Below are positions 44,100-52,067 of a stretch of 64,000 bases of DNA, piece after piece. The DNA lies in the NCBI GenBank assembly GCA_963729275.1, contig CAVSNH010000007.1, positions 142,252 to 206,251 on the forward strand, given 5' to 3'. The position numbers were made by a program, and so were the translations under genes. The DNA is from CAVSNH01 sp963729275 (GTDB lineage: Bacteria > Actinomycetota > Acidimicrobiia > Acidimicrobiales > RAAP-2). The number at the start of each line of letters is the position of its first letter. Position 1 is the first letter of the stretch. Below the pieces are notes generated by a model. It saw only the letters and a list, made by a program, of their open reading frames with translations. It was not told where the DNA came from and did not search any database.

Positions 44100-45272
44100 C
44101 TAGACCGAGGCGTGAGAATTGGGAAGGACGCTCGAGGTCCACGCCAGCCCAATGCACATCTCGTCGGTCGACCCGTCGCCCCAGGTCACGTAGTGGGGCG
44201 GCACCTTGCGCAGGATCGGGACTTCCTGTTCCAGCGTCGGATTGAAGGTGCAGGTCACCTTCACGGGTTCACCTGCGGTGACAGGAATGGGCTTGGCCAG
44301 GTTGTAGGACTTCTGGTCGTGAAAGTTGTAGTTGGGCACGTTGAGGACCGTCTTTGCCTTCGACGTTCCCGGGTTGAGGACCATGTTGAAGCCAACCCCC
44401 AGAAGGTGCATGTGCGCATACACCCTGACGATGTAGCCATTCTGGCCCATCGACAACGTGCACGATGCCGTGTCCCCCTCCGGCGGATTCGATGGATTCT
44501 CCCCGCAGAGGCCTTCGATTCCGTTCACCTCCTCGACAGCGGTCTGGCTAAAGCGTTGACCGAGGTTGGCGAGCTCAGCGGTGCGGTTGCACAGCGGGCC
44601 GGTCACGCCGGCCGGGCAGGGGATGTTCGGTGGTGCGAGCAGCAGATTGAGATGGAGGGGGAGAAGCGGCGTCGATGTAGGCACCGTCCGGAGTACCAGC
44701 GAGTTCTTCACTGGCTTGTCACCGACGAGCAGGTTGTAGTGGACCTGCATGATGACCAGGCTCCCGGCACGTAGAAAGACCCCGGTCCCTTTCGGGAAGT
44801 TGTCCGTGCCGGCGCCGGGGGCCCAGAACGTGAGCAGCGGGTCGGCGGCCAGTCCGGTCACGGCTGTACCGGGAAGGGGTCCTCCGAAGCACGTCCAACC
44901 TCTTCCCCCCGCATTGTCACGTTTTACCGATGCGGCGGATGAGGGCGGCACGAGGAAGAGTGCCGCGTGGTGATCTTCGGCACTTCCAGCGATGAACTGG
45001 CTGGAGATGATGTACGAGTTCCGAGCCAGGTGAGGGTTGACCAGCGTGCAGTGGTAATCGTCGGTCGTACCGGGCGCGGCCACGGGTTTGTAGGCGTGGG
45101 CCATGGTCAGGGAGATTCTCGTGACCGACGGGTTCGACGTAGAGGCGGCGGAAGCGCCCATCGCTGTCGGGATCACCACAGCCGCGACGACCGCTACGAC
45201 CGCTACGACCGCTACGACCGCTACGACCGCTACGACCGCTACGACAAGCATCGCCATTCGTGGAGCTCGCAC
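44100..45272 (-). CDS. PHM-like copper type II ascorbate-dependent monooxygenase, exported
   Basis: 390-residue secreted protein with all six copper ligands expected for peptidylglycine-alpha-hydroxylating monooxygenase/dopamine beta-monooxygenase relatives: His101-His102 (EDHHAALF), His178 (MQVHYNL), His287-x-His289 (YAHMHLLG) and Met372 (DEMCIG). The first 35 residues are a hydrophobic signal built from a Val-Val-Ala repeat encoded by a 9-bp tandem array. Several Cys probably form disulfides outside the cell. No downstream amidating lyase is visible. Likely hydroxylates a small molecule or a peptide, using copper at two sites. Divergent from the sedolisin gene. Confidence 0.75.
   Translation of the reverse strand: MRAPRMAMLVVAVVAVVAVVAVVAVVAVVAAVVIPTAMGASAASTSNPSVTRISLTMAHAYKPVAAPGTTDDYHCTLVNPHLARNSYIISSQFIAGSAEDHHAALFLVPPSSAASVKRDNAGGRGWTCFGGPLPGTAVTGLAADPLLTFWAPGAGTDNFPKGTGVFLRAGSLVIMQVHYNLLVGDKPVKNSLVLRTVPTSTPLLPLHLNLLLAPPNIPCPAGVTGPLCNRTAELANLGQRFSQTAVEEVNGIEGLCGENPSNPPEGDTASCTLSMGQNGYIVRVYAHMHLLGVGFNMVLNPGTSKAKTVLNVPNYNFHDQKSYNLAKPIPVTAGEPVKVTCTFNPTLEQEVPILRKVPPHYVTWGDGSTDEMCIGLAWTSSVLPNSHASV
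45192..45245. repeat. Six-copy 9-bp tandem repeat encoding the signal peptide core
   Basis: Six perfect copies of CGCTACGAC (plus strand), read on the minus strand as Val-Val-Ala codons in the hydrophobic core of the copper monooxygenase signal peptide. Because the unit is three codons, slippage changes hydrophobic length without a frameshift. Confidence 0.95.
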
Positions 45273-45439
45273 CCGCGGTTACGCTATCAGTCTGAGGAAT
45301 CGCCAGCTCGGTTCGCCGACGCTCGCAGGAAGGCCCACCTACTTGGGCGTTTCTTTGACGAGCCTCGAAGTGGTTCGTTCTCCGGTTGGCTCAGGTGCTC
45401 ACAGAGCAATGTTCGGGGCCCCCCCAGACGGTGGCCTCT
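45273..45439. promoter_or_regulatory. Divergent region between monooxygenase and sedolisin
   Basis: About 167 bp carrying the start signals of two exported proteins on opposite strands. The sedolisin frame is open through part of it (from 45386), so its exact start is uncertain. No clear -10/-35 pair or operator was recognised. Confidence 0.35.
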
Positions 45440-46759
45440 ATGAGTGAGAGGGGTGCTCAGTTGTTACGACTTCGGATCCGATCCGGAAAGAGTCACAGGA
45501 TTCTTCTCAGTGCTCTGGTGCTGACGATGGCAAGCGGGGCCGGCCTGGCAGAGTCAGCCACACCAGCGGTGGCCGTGGGTTCGGCGGCGCCGGATTACCG
45601 CCCAGTCTGCCAAGCGCCCACCCAGCCAGGAACGGTGGCATGCATGTCATTGATCCGCACCGACGTCACCCCAGTGTCGGCGGCGGCTATCAGGAACAGC
45701 GGTCCAGTCGGTTACGGCTATGGGCCGAGCTCGCTGCAGAGTGCCTATGACCTTCCTTCATCGACTGCGGGCGTCGGGCAAAGCGTGGCCGTCGTGGATG
45801 CCTACAACAATCCGGACGCCGTGTCCGATTTGGCCACCTACCGGTCCTCATGGGGTTTATCGGCCTGCAACGCGTCCACCAAGGCAGGCTGCTTGACGGT
45901 GGTGAACGAAAATGGGGCAAGCAGCCCCCTTCCGGCGAACTCCGGCAACACGGGATGGTCAGTCGAGGAGTCACTCGACGTGGACATGGTCTCCGCCATC
46001 TGCCCTAAGTGCCACATCTACCTGGTGGAGGCGAAGAGTGCCAGCTACTCCAACTTGGGGACGGGAGTGAACTCGGCCGTCAGCGTGCTCCACGTCGACT
46101 TCATCTCCAACTCGTACGGCGGATCGGACAGTTCCAGCGACCCCGTCTTGGATGCCGATTACTACGACCACCCAGGAGTTGCAATAACCGCCTCCGCCGG
46201 CGACGACGGGTATTTTGACTCGGGAGTTGAGTACCCGGCCTCTTCGCAGTACGTGACTGCGGTTGGAGGAACGACTCTCAAGACGGCGAAGGTGACAAAA
46301 GAGAAGCCAAGGGGTTGGGCAGAGACCGTCTGGGGCACCAAGGCAGGCACAGATGGAACCGGCTCTGGCTGCTCGTCGTACGAGACAAAGCCGAGTTGGC
46401 AGAGTGGGTCCTTCGACTCCGGCTGTGCGAATCGGACGAACAACGATGTGTCAGCGGATGCCAACCCCGACACAGGCGCAGCTGTGTACGACTCCTACGA
46501 CTACGGCGGATGGGTCGAGATCGGGGGGACGAGCGAGGCCTCGCCGATCATCGCCTCGGTCTTCGCACTGGCGGGTACGCCCAAAACAGGAACCTATCCG
46601 ACGTCGTATATCTACGCGCATACCAGTGACCTGTACGACGTCACCCAGGGAACCAACGGATCGCCGTGCTCTCCAAAGTATCTGTGCCACGCCGAGAAGG
46701 GCTACGACGGCCCGACTGGCTGGGGAACGCCGGACGGGACGGGTGCGTTTGCCAGTTAG
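45440..46759 (+). CDS. Sedolisin-like serine-carboxyl peptidase (S53)
   Basis: 439-residue exported protease. The sedolisin Glu/Asp pair is visible in GWSVEESLDVDMVSAI, the oxyanion Asp in ITASAGDDGYFDSG, and the nucleophile Ser in EIGGTSEASPIIASV. A signal peptide of about 40 residues precedes a short N-terminal part; the usual long pro-domain of about 170 residues is not obvious, so activation may differ. Ends WGTPDGTGAFAS, as in family members. ATG at 45440 preferred over the upstream ATG at 45386. Sedolisins work at acid pH and degrade extracellular protein. Confidence 0.82.
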   Translation: MSERGAQLLRLRIRSGKSHRILLSALVLTMASGAGLAESATPAVAVGSAAPDYRPVCQAPTQPGTVACMSLIRTDVTPVSAAAIRNSGPVGYGYGPSSLQSAYDLPSSTAGVGQSVAVVDAYNNPDAVSDLATYRSSWGLSACNASTKAGCLTVVNENGASSPLPANSGNTGWSVEESLDVDMVSAICPKCHIYLVEAKSASYSNLGTGVNSAVSVLHVDFISNSYGGSDSSSDPVLDADYYDHPGVAITASAGDDGYFDSGVEYPASSQYVTAVGGTTLKTAKVTKEKPRGWAETVWGTKAGTDGTGSGCSSYETKPSWQSGSFDSGCANRTNNDVSADANPDTGAAVYDSYDYGGWVEIGGTSEASPIIASVFALAGTPKTGTYPTSYIYAHTSDLYDVTQGTNGSPCSPKYLCHAEKGYDGPTGWGTPDGTGAFAS

Positions 46760-46802
46760 GGGTGCGCACTGCCCGTCTCAAGGCCAGCTTGGAACTTGAT
46801 AA

Positions 46803-47675
46803 GTGACCGTTCCGGGTATACCGAACCGCATGCTCAAACGATCTGTACTGCTGGGTGACCGACCCGTCGGTCGCATGGGTTTTGGTGCGATGCAACTCCC
46901 CGGTCCGGGTGTGTTCGGTCCACCGAAGGACCGGACTATTGCGTTGACAGTGCTCCGTCGTGCGATCGACGCCGGGGTGAACCACATCGACACCGCCCAG
47001 TTCTACGGGCCCGATGTGGCCAATGGGCTACTCCGGGAAGCGCTCTATCCCTATCCGGGCGAGTTGGTGATTGTGTCGAAGGTTGGGGCGGAGCGCGACG
47101 ATCGGGGTCATTGGCTTGCTGCGCAACGTCCTGAGCAACTCCGGGCCGGTGTCGAAGCCAATCTCGCATCCCTCGGTTTGGACCAAATTCCCGTCGTCAA
47201 TCTCCGTCGACATCCGGAATCCGACGTCTCGCTGACCGAGCAACTGGAGGCTATGGAAGCCCTGCGTCAGGAGGGCCTGATCGGGCGCATCGGATTGAGC
47301 AACGTCGAGTTGGAACAGTACCGGACCGCTCAATCCCTGATCGACATCGCCTGCGTTCAGAATCCCTACAACTTGGCCGATACCTCCGGGGAGGACGTTC
47401 TCGACGCTTGCCGGTCAGATGGAATTCCCTTTGTCCCCTTCTTTCCGTTGGGCTCTGCGTTCCATCCCGACAACCCAGTGCTCGGTGCAGCGTCCGTCAC
47501 AGTTACGGCGCGTCGACTCGGAGCGACGCCGGCTCAAGTTGCTCTCGCCTGGCTGCTCCAACGTGCCCCAACCGTACTGCTCATCCCGGGAACTTCATCC
47601 CTCTTGCACTTGGAGGAGAATCTTGCCGCCGCAGACTTGGTCCTCGACCAAGAAGCACTCGAAGTGCTCCCGTAA
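46803..47675 (+). CDS. Aldo/keto reductase
   Basis: 290-residue AKR-superfamily reductase. Catalytic Asp and Tyr lie in HIDTAQFYGPDV, Lys in VIVSKVGAERDD and the fourth position in VNLRRHPES (His). The cofactor region is LLIPGTSSLLHLEEN. Codons here use more A and T (TTG, AAT) than the surrounding core genes, suggesting a different origin from the 12258 reductase, with which it shares only the fold. Start GTG 46803 or ATG 46830. Family function is broad-range carbonyl reduction. Confidence 0.85.
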   Translation: MTVPGIPNRMLKRSVLLGDRPVGRMGFGAMQLPGPGVFGPPKDRTIALTVLRRAIDAGVNHIDTAQFYGPDVANGLLREALYPYPGELVIVSKVGAERDDRGHWLAAQRPEQLRAGVEANLASLGLDQIPVVNLRRHPESDVSLTEQLEAMEALRQEGLIGRIGLSNVELEQYRTAQSLIDIACVQNPYNLADTSGEDVLDACRSDGIPFVPFFPLGSAFHPDNPVLGAASVTVTARRLGATPAQVALAWLLQRAPTVLLIPGTSSLLHLEENLAAADLVLDQEALEVLP

Positions 47676-47727
47676 GAGGCGGAACCTGAGTCGACCCACC
47701 GAACCGGTGTAAGCGACATGGAGATGG

Positions 47728-48093
47728 TCACCACTCGACGCCGGTGGAAACACAGAACTCGTTGTTCTCAGGATCTGCCATCGTTACCCAGCGAGTCGGC
47801 CCGAAGCTCTGAACGCCATCGTGGAGTCGCCGTGCGCCGAGCGCCTCCAGCCTCTGGACCTCGACCTCGACATCCTCGGTGACGATGTCCACATGCATGC
47901 GGTTCTTCCCGGCCTTCGGCTCGGGTACCCGCTGGAGAAGGAGCGGGGAAGTATTCACGTCCTGGGGCACAAGAACCGCCAAGGCTGCCTCTGAGTAGAG
48001 CACGCGGTAGCCAAGCGCCTCCCGCCAGAACCCCATCAACTGCTCGGGGTCGGAACAGTCAAGAACCACCTCCATCGTTGCCTTTCGGCCCAT
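47728..48093 (-). CDS. VOC-family (glyoxalase-like) protein
   Basis: 121-residue single-domain member of the vicinal oxygen chelate superfamily. Paired beta-alpha-beta-beta-beta units: VVLDCSDPEQLMGFWREALGY, then MHVDIVTEDVEVEVQRLEALGA and WVTMADPENNEFCVS. His in RMHVDI and Glu in NNEFCV are at metal-ligand positions. Start at 48093 is fixed by the excellent AAGGAGGTG just upstream. Small proteins of this type act as glyoxalases, antibiotic-binding or unknown enzymes. Confidence 0.83.
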   Translation of the reverse strand: MGRKATMEVVLDCSDPEQLMGFWREALGYRVLYSEAALAVLVPQDVNTSPLLLQRVPEPKAGKNRMHVDIVTEDVEVEVQRLEALGARRLHDGVQSFGPTRWVTMADPENNEFCVSTGVEW

Positions 48094-48177
48094 GCCCACC
48101 TCCTTCCGGAACCACCCTCACGACAAGGCTTTGTGTAACCGAAATCGTCCTGAAGCCGCCAGCCCTGTTGTCGACGC

Positions 48178-49002
48178 ATGGTGCCGAAACTGCATCCGTT
48201 TGGGAAGGCAGACTGGTCCGAGATGAGGGCCCTGCGCCACACCACAAATACCCGATCGGCCGATGGAGCCAAGAAGCACCTCGTCCTTGTCTGCTACGGA
48301 ACCTATGCCCTAGTTGTCTCGGCAGTCATCGCCCTCCTCCTCTGGCCCTTCGTCGTGCTCTGGCCGGGATCGTGGCGCCGGCGCTACTTTGCGGCCCGGT
48401 TTGGGGCCAAGTGCGTCCAGCGGCTCACGAGGGTTCCGTTCACGGTGGTCGGGGCGATGCCCGACAGGCGACCGCTCGTAATTGTCGCCAACCACGAGAG
48501 CTTTGTCGACGGGGCCGTGCTCATCCTTGCCCTGGACGAGCCAATGATCTTCATCGTCGGATCAGTCTTCGCTGACAAGCCCCTCATAGGGCGCTTCCTC
48601 TCGCACCTCGGCAGCGTCTTCGCGGGGGGTGGTACGCCGCACACCGCCACCGTCCTTACTCACCGACTGGTGAGCCTGCTCGGCTCCGGAGTGAGCATCG
48701 CCAGCTTCCCCGAAGGGGGCCTGGCCCCTTCGCCTGGCCTCCGGACCTTCCACTTGGGCGCGTTCGCGGCTGCGGCTGAGGCAGGCGCAATGATCGTGCC
48801 AGTGGGGATCTCGGGCACACGCTCCGTCGTTCCACCAGGTGAGCGGTTCCCGCGCCGAGGAGCTATCCGTGTCCAGATAGGAGCGCCTATCGCCCCGACC
48901 GGTTCGGACTGGCGTTCCGTCGTCGCCCTGCGCAATCTGACGCGCACAGCGGTAGCTGACCTTTCGGATGAGCCGGCATCATCGACGGGCGCGCCGCAGT
49001 AG
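48178..49002 (+). CDS. 1-acyl-sn-glycerol-3-phosphate acyltransferase (PlsC-like)
   Basis: 274-residue membrane acyltransferase. The catalytic motif NHESFVDGAVL (NHx4D, about residue 105) and FPEGGLAPSPG (phosphate-binding motif) are intact, preceded by two hydrophobic segments (LVCYGTYALVVSAVIALLLW). It transfers an acyl chain to lysophosphatidic acid or a related lipid. Start ATG at 48178 gives a somewhat long N-terminal tail; a later start is possible. Divergent from the VOC gene. Confidence 0.83.
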   Translation: MVPKLHPFGKADWSEMRALRHTTNTRSADGAKKHLVLVCYGTYALVVSAVIALLLWPFVVLWPGSWRRRYFAARFGAKCVQRLTRVPFTVVGAMPDRRPLVIVANHESFVDGAVLILALDEPMIFIVGSVFADKPLIGRFLSHLGSVFAGGGTPHTATVLTHRLVSLLGSGVSIASFPEGGLAPSPGLRTFHLGAFAAAAEAGAMIVPVGISGTRSVVPPGERFPRRGAIRVQIGAPIAPTGSDWRSVVALRNLTRTAVADLSDEPASSTGAPQ

Positions 49003-49296
49003 GACTTCCGGGAGCTTTGACGCCACCCGCCCGCCGTTCCAAGGGCCGACAGATTGCCGCTCGATGAGAAGGGAGCGGTGCGCTCACCGTCTGCATGGGT
49101 GGGCCGTAGTCACTCGTATTCGAACTTGGTGGACGTGCGGAATCGCCTCACGCGCTCGAATCACACTGGTAGCGGGATGATCCCCCAAAGGGCGGTGGCG
49201 CCGGGATTCCAGGGACAGGTGGCGAAGGCCCTTTGACCGAGCTGGAAACGCCCTAAACGTCCACGGTTGCCCCGATGGTGGGTGAATCCGGCAGAA
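49003..49296. other. Non-coding gap between PlsC and IS3 remnant
   Basis: About 290 bp with no open frame that looks like a protein on either strand and no strong hairpin. Probably decayed sequence next to the insertion remnant. Confidence 0.4.
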
Positions 49297-49553
49297 TGAA
49301 CCGGCCCGGGATCTCCGTGTCCTCCTAACCTTGGCAACGAGGACGGAGCATGAGCAAGAAACCGCCTTCGGGGGCGGTACCCGCCTGAGCTGAAGGAGCG
49401 GGCCGTCCGAATGGTTTGTGACCGCCGGCGAGAGGATCCCGCTGACCATGGCGTGATCGCCCGGAGTGTTCCGTCAGCTCGGCACCGGCAACGATTCGTT
49501 GATGCTCTGGGTCAAGCCGGCCGAGCTCGACGACGGCGCCCAACGGGTTACCG
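49297..49553 (+). mobile_element. IS3-family remnant: left end plus decayed orfA
   Basis: Begins TGAACCGGCCCGG, which looks like the left inverted repeat of actinobacterial IS3 elements, followed about 50 bp later by an ATG (49350) and an orfA-like reading. RYPPELKERAVRMV and then QLGTGNDSLMLWVKPAELDDG are read in different frames, so at least two frameshifts are present. The similarity stops near 49550, where the minus-strand lipoprotein begins. The rest of the element is missing here; a fragment of an IS3 orfB lies at 63234. Confidence 0.7.
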
Positions 49554-50579
49554 GAAGCTCAGAGCGTCTCCCCTCCCGTCGACGGCGACGCAGACGGTGG
49601 GCGAGGGGCACGAAACCGACGTGAGCGACGCATTGGGATCGACGGTCTGGGACGACCAGCCGGAGCCGTTCCACAGCGAGGCGGCGCCGGAACTGCTCAC
49701 CGCGATGCAGAAGGCGGAGTTGACGCACGAGACGCCGGTGAGGTCGACCACCCCGGCGCTGGCGCCGTTCGTCGACCGTCCCGGCGCGGGGACCTGTATG
49801 GGACCGCTCCAGACCGTCCCGTTCCAGGTTTCCGCTTGACCGGTGTTGTCGACAACCTGGCAGAAGGTGACCGAAGGGCACGACACACTGGTGAGGTTGG
49901 AGGTGATCCCGAACGACTGGGGCTCGGTCCACGAGCTGCCGTCCCACATGGAGATGCCGCCACTGACCGAAACGCAGAAGCTCGTCGTCGGGCACGAGAT
50001 GGCCGAGACGCTCCCCCAGTCGTTGGCTCCGTTCGACCAGCTGGAACCGTCGTAGTAGTAGGCGTCCCCAACCCCGTCGATGGACACGCAGAACGAGACG
50101 CTGGCACAGCCGACAGCCCCGAGACCCTGGGCCGGGAGGGTTTGTAGTCCGGCGAACGCCGTTCCGTTCCAGGTGGTCGCTTGGTTGGCTCCCTGCACGA
50201 TGGAGCTGCAGAAGCTGACACTCACGCACGAGAGCGAGGGGGTGCCCGAGGCAGTGATCCCCGTCGGACTTGCCTGCGACCAGACCGAGCCGTCGAAACG
50301 GAAGGCGTCGCCGTGGTCGTCGAGCGCTAGGCAGAGCGTCGTCGAGGGACAGTCCACGGCACCCAGCGAGGAGCCGCGGGCAACGGCCATCGGTGATGAC
50401 CAGCCCGTGGGAGCGGTGGTGGTCGTAGTCGAATGTCCGGTGGTGGTAGGCGTCGAGGGCGAGGTGGTGCGCGGACCCTCGGCGGACGTGCAGGCCGCCA
50501 TCAGAAGAGCGACCACCACCACCGAGATCGGAGTGCGGATCTGATCGAGTGGTCTCGGTGGTCGATGGTGTCGGCTCAT
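49548..50579 (-). CDS. Exported repeat lipoprotein, probably 3'-truncated by IS remnant
   Basis: 343 residues. A signal (VVVVALLMAACTSAEG) with a lipobox-like Cys is followed by a Thr/Ser/Pro linker, then about 6.5 repeats of 38-52 residues. Each repeat contains the pattern Ser-Cys-Pro/Val-Ser-x2-Phe-Cys, then x-Ser/Ala-Val-Asp and a Trp/Tyr-Asn/Asp-Gly-x-x-Trp-Ser strand, like blades of a beta-propeller. The last unit breaks off in GDALSF before R-stop, and the TAA lies in DNA read as IS3 orfA, so the C terminus appears cut. Start ATG at 50579. Function unknown; perhaps an extracellular binding scaffold. Confidence 0.65.
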   Translation of the reverse strand: MSRHHRPPRPLDQIRTPISVVVVALLMAACTSAEGPRTTSPSTPTTTGHSTTTTTAPTGWSSPMAVARGSSLGAVDCPSTTLCLALDDHGDAFRFDGSVWSQASPTGITASGTPSLSCVSVSFCSSIVQGANQATTWNGTAFAGLQTLPAQGLGAVGCASVSFCVSIDGVGDAYYYDGSSWSNGANDWGSVSAISCPTTSFCVSVSGGISMWDGSSWTEPQSFGITSNLTSVSCPSVTFCQVVDNTGQAETWNGTVWSGPIQVPAPGRSTNGASAGVVDLTGVSCVNSAFCIAVSSSGAASLWNGSGWSSQTVDPNASLTSVSCPSPTVCVAVDGRGDALSFR

Positions 50580-50892
50580 CGGCGTCGACCCGGGAGGATC
50601 AACGGAGGTGGGGGGCGGCCCGGCCCACACCGCCGGTTGCCCACTGGATCACTCGGATGGCATGCCTTTCCCAACGGTGCCTCGGTGTGCCTGCGCCGAA
50701 CGTACACCGGCGGAACTCGGATGGCGGTGACAGCACGGCCACCCCCGGGCCGGAGTCTCATCATGATCTGGTCTGTCAATGATGGGAAGGGTCGATAGGT
50801 GGCCAACAAGGCGATGACCATCTATGAGGACCTGCTCGGTGCCATCGGTGCTCACCCAGGGCGAGAGAGGATTTCGATCCTGGCCCTTGTCT
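50580..50892. other. Gap between lipoprotein and membrane-protein gene
   Basis: About 310 bp with no confident gene. A 53-codon plus-strand frame (50799-50960) has a fair ribosome-binding site but overlaps the next gene and resembles nothing known to me. The promoter of the lipoprotein should lie here. Confidence 0.35.
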
Positions 50893-51483
50893 CTACGGTT
50901 GGCTTGGCCGAGTCGGGCTCGAGGCTCTTGCCGGCGGCACGTTGTAATAGGGCGGCGTGAGGTATCCGTTGCGAGCAAGCATGCGATCTCGCTGTCGTCG
51001 GGCACTCAGTGCTCCGAGAGGTACGCCAACAAGGGAGACGGCTCCGAAGATGATGAGCCAATACCACGGTGACGCCGTCGGGATAGCAGGGCTTGGAACC
51101 CCTTTTTGCGCCTCGAGCGGCCCAAAGACCGCATACGTCGCCCACTGAGCCAGTCCGATCGAGGTGATCGTGATAACGACCCGCCTTCTCACCCATCGCA
51201 ACCGCCACCCAGGCCCGAGCAGGTCATTGAGCATCCACCGGTGCCACATCAACGGAAGGCGTCCACCCATCACGTAGTAGATCCACCTCCAAAATGGGGG
51301 CCGTGCCCGCCATCTTGCTTGGAGGCCTCCGAACACCAAGTTGATCGCCAAGGCAAAGGGCAACCTTTTGGATCCTTCTGGCACAAGGTCGAGCGTCGTG
51401 CCGACGATCTCGTCGCCCCGTTCCCTCCGGTCGGGATAAGGCCAAGCCCGAACCAGCTGTCGGACCTGTCGTTCGACCGTCAT
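50893..51483 (-). CDS. Hypothetical membrane protein paired with PadR
   Basis: 196 residues, unrecognised family. An N-terminal cytoplasmic-looking part (RQLVRAWPYPDRRERGDEIVGTTLDL) resembles the leader segment of permease-associated membrane proteins that follow PadR genes. Hydrophobic segments near residues 105-125 (VVITITSIGLAQWATYAVFG) and 140-160 (WYWLIIFGAVSLVGVPLGAL) suggest two membrane helices. The start overlaps the PadR stop by 4 bp, so expression should be controlled by it. Likely the regulated target of an autoregulated PadR pair. Confidence 0.6.
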   Translation of the reverse strand: MTVERQVRQLVRAWPYPDRRERGDEIVGTTLDLVPEGSKRLPFALAINLVFGGLQARWRARPPFWRWIYYVMGGRLPLMWHRWMLNDLLGPGWRLRWVRRRVVITITSIGLAQWATYAVFGPLEAQKGVPSPAIPTASPWYWLIIFGAVSLVGVPLGALSARRQRDRMLARNGYLTPPYYNVPPARASSPTRPSQP

Positions 51484-51809
51484 GCGGATGCACCTCGAAG
51501 TCGGGGGGCCAAGCGCTCCTCGGCGGCACGAAGCGTCGCCGCTCGATCCGCAGCTTCGCTGCGCACGGCGTCAAGGCCGCCCTTCGAGATGCGGTAGTAC
51601 CGACGCAACCGACCGTCGACTTCCTCGGTGCCCGATTCCTCGATGAGGCCTTCGTCCTTCAGCCGATCGAGGGTCCCGTACAGAGTCCCGGGCCCTAGTT
51701 TGACCCTCTCATCGGAGATCCTCTTGACCTCACTGATGATGCCGTAGCCGTGAAGTGGCTGGTCAGCGAGGGCAACCAGGATCAAGAAACTTGGGTCTCG
51801 CATTCCCAC
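51480..51809 (-). CDS. PadR-family transcriptional regulator
   Basis: 109-residue winged-helix repressor. The DNA-binding fold reads FLILVALADQPLHGYGIISEVKRI, GTLYGTLDRLKDEGLIEESG and RRYYRISKGG. Typical PadR regulators respond to phenolic acids or drugs and repress a neighbouring gene. Start is a GTG at 51809 (or ATG 51803); a -10 box ends six bases upstream of that GTG, so the transcript is probably leaderless. Overlaps the membrane-protein gene by 4 bp. Confidence 0.88.
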   Translation of the reverse strand: MGMRDPSFLILVALADQPLHGYGIISEVKRISDERVKLGPGTLYGTLDRLKDEGLIEESGTEEVDGRLRRYYRISKGGLDAVRSEAADRAATLRAAEERLAPRLRGASA

Positions 51810-51815
51810 TTGCTC

Positions 51816-51844
51816 ATTATGTGTCAGAAACCGATATATATCAA
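51816..51844 (-). promoter_or_regulatory. Sigma-70-like promoter with palindromic operator for PadR
   Basis: Minus strand: -35 TTGATA (51844-51839), 17-base spacer, -10 CATAAT (51821-51816), then six bases to GTG, indicating leaderless transcription. The palindrome GATATATATC (51833-51842) overlaps the -35 and is a plausible autoregulatory PadR site. Confidence 0.7.
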
Positions 51845-52067
51845 CCCCAAGCCACCAGCGGCCGACCGCTGCGAGGCCGAGCGACCGACCTAGGCGAAGT
51901 CACATCGCAAAGTGAATCCTTAGCGATGGGGGGTCGATAGATCGTCATCACCACGGCAACCATCTATAAGCGACAAGAGGCAGGGTCATCGAAGCCAAGG
52001 ATCAGTTCGAGGTCCTCGACGGCGAGTACAGCAGTTGGGCTTCCGATGAGGATGAGAGGTAACTGAA

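Noticed and set aside
45181..45251. The 9-bp repeats as a CRISPR or origin iteron array
   Set aside because: No spacers separate the copies, and they lie in frame within a signal peptide, so a coding repeat explains them.
49003..49260. Possible second transposase fragment between PlsC and the IS3 remnant
   Set aside because: No orfA or orfB motif, inverted repeat or integrase core could be read in any frame.
50799..50960. 53-codon plus-strand frame beginning VANKAMTIYEDLL, with a GGAAGG upstream
   Set aside because: It overlaps the minus-strand membrane-protein gene and resembles no family; too short to support on its own.
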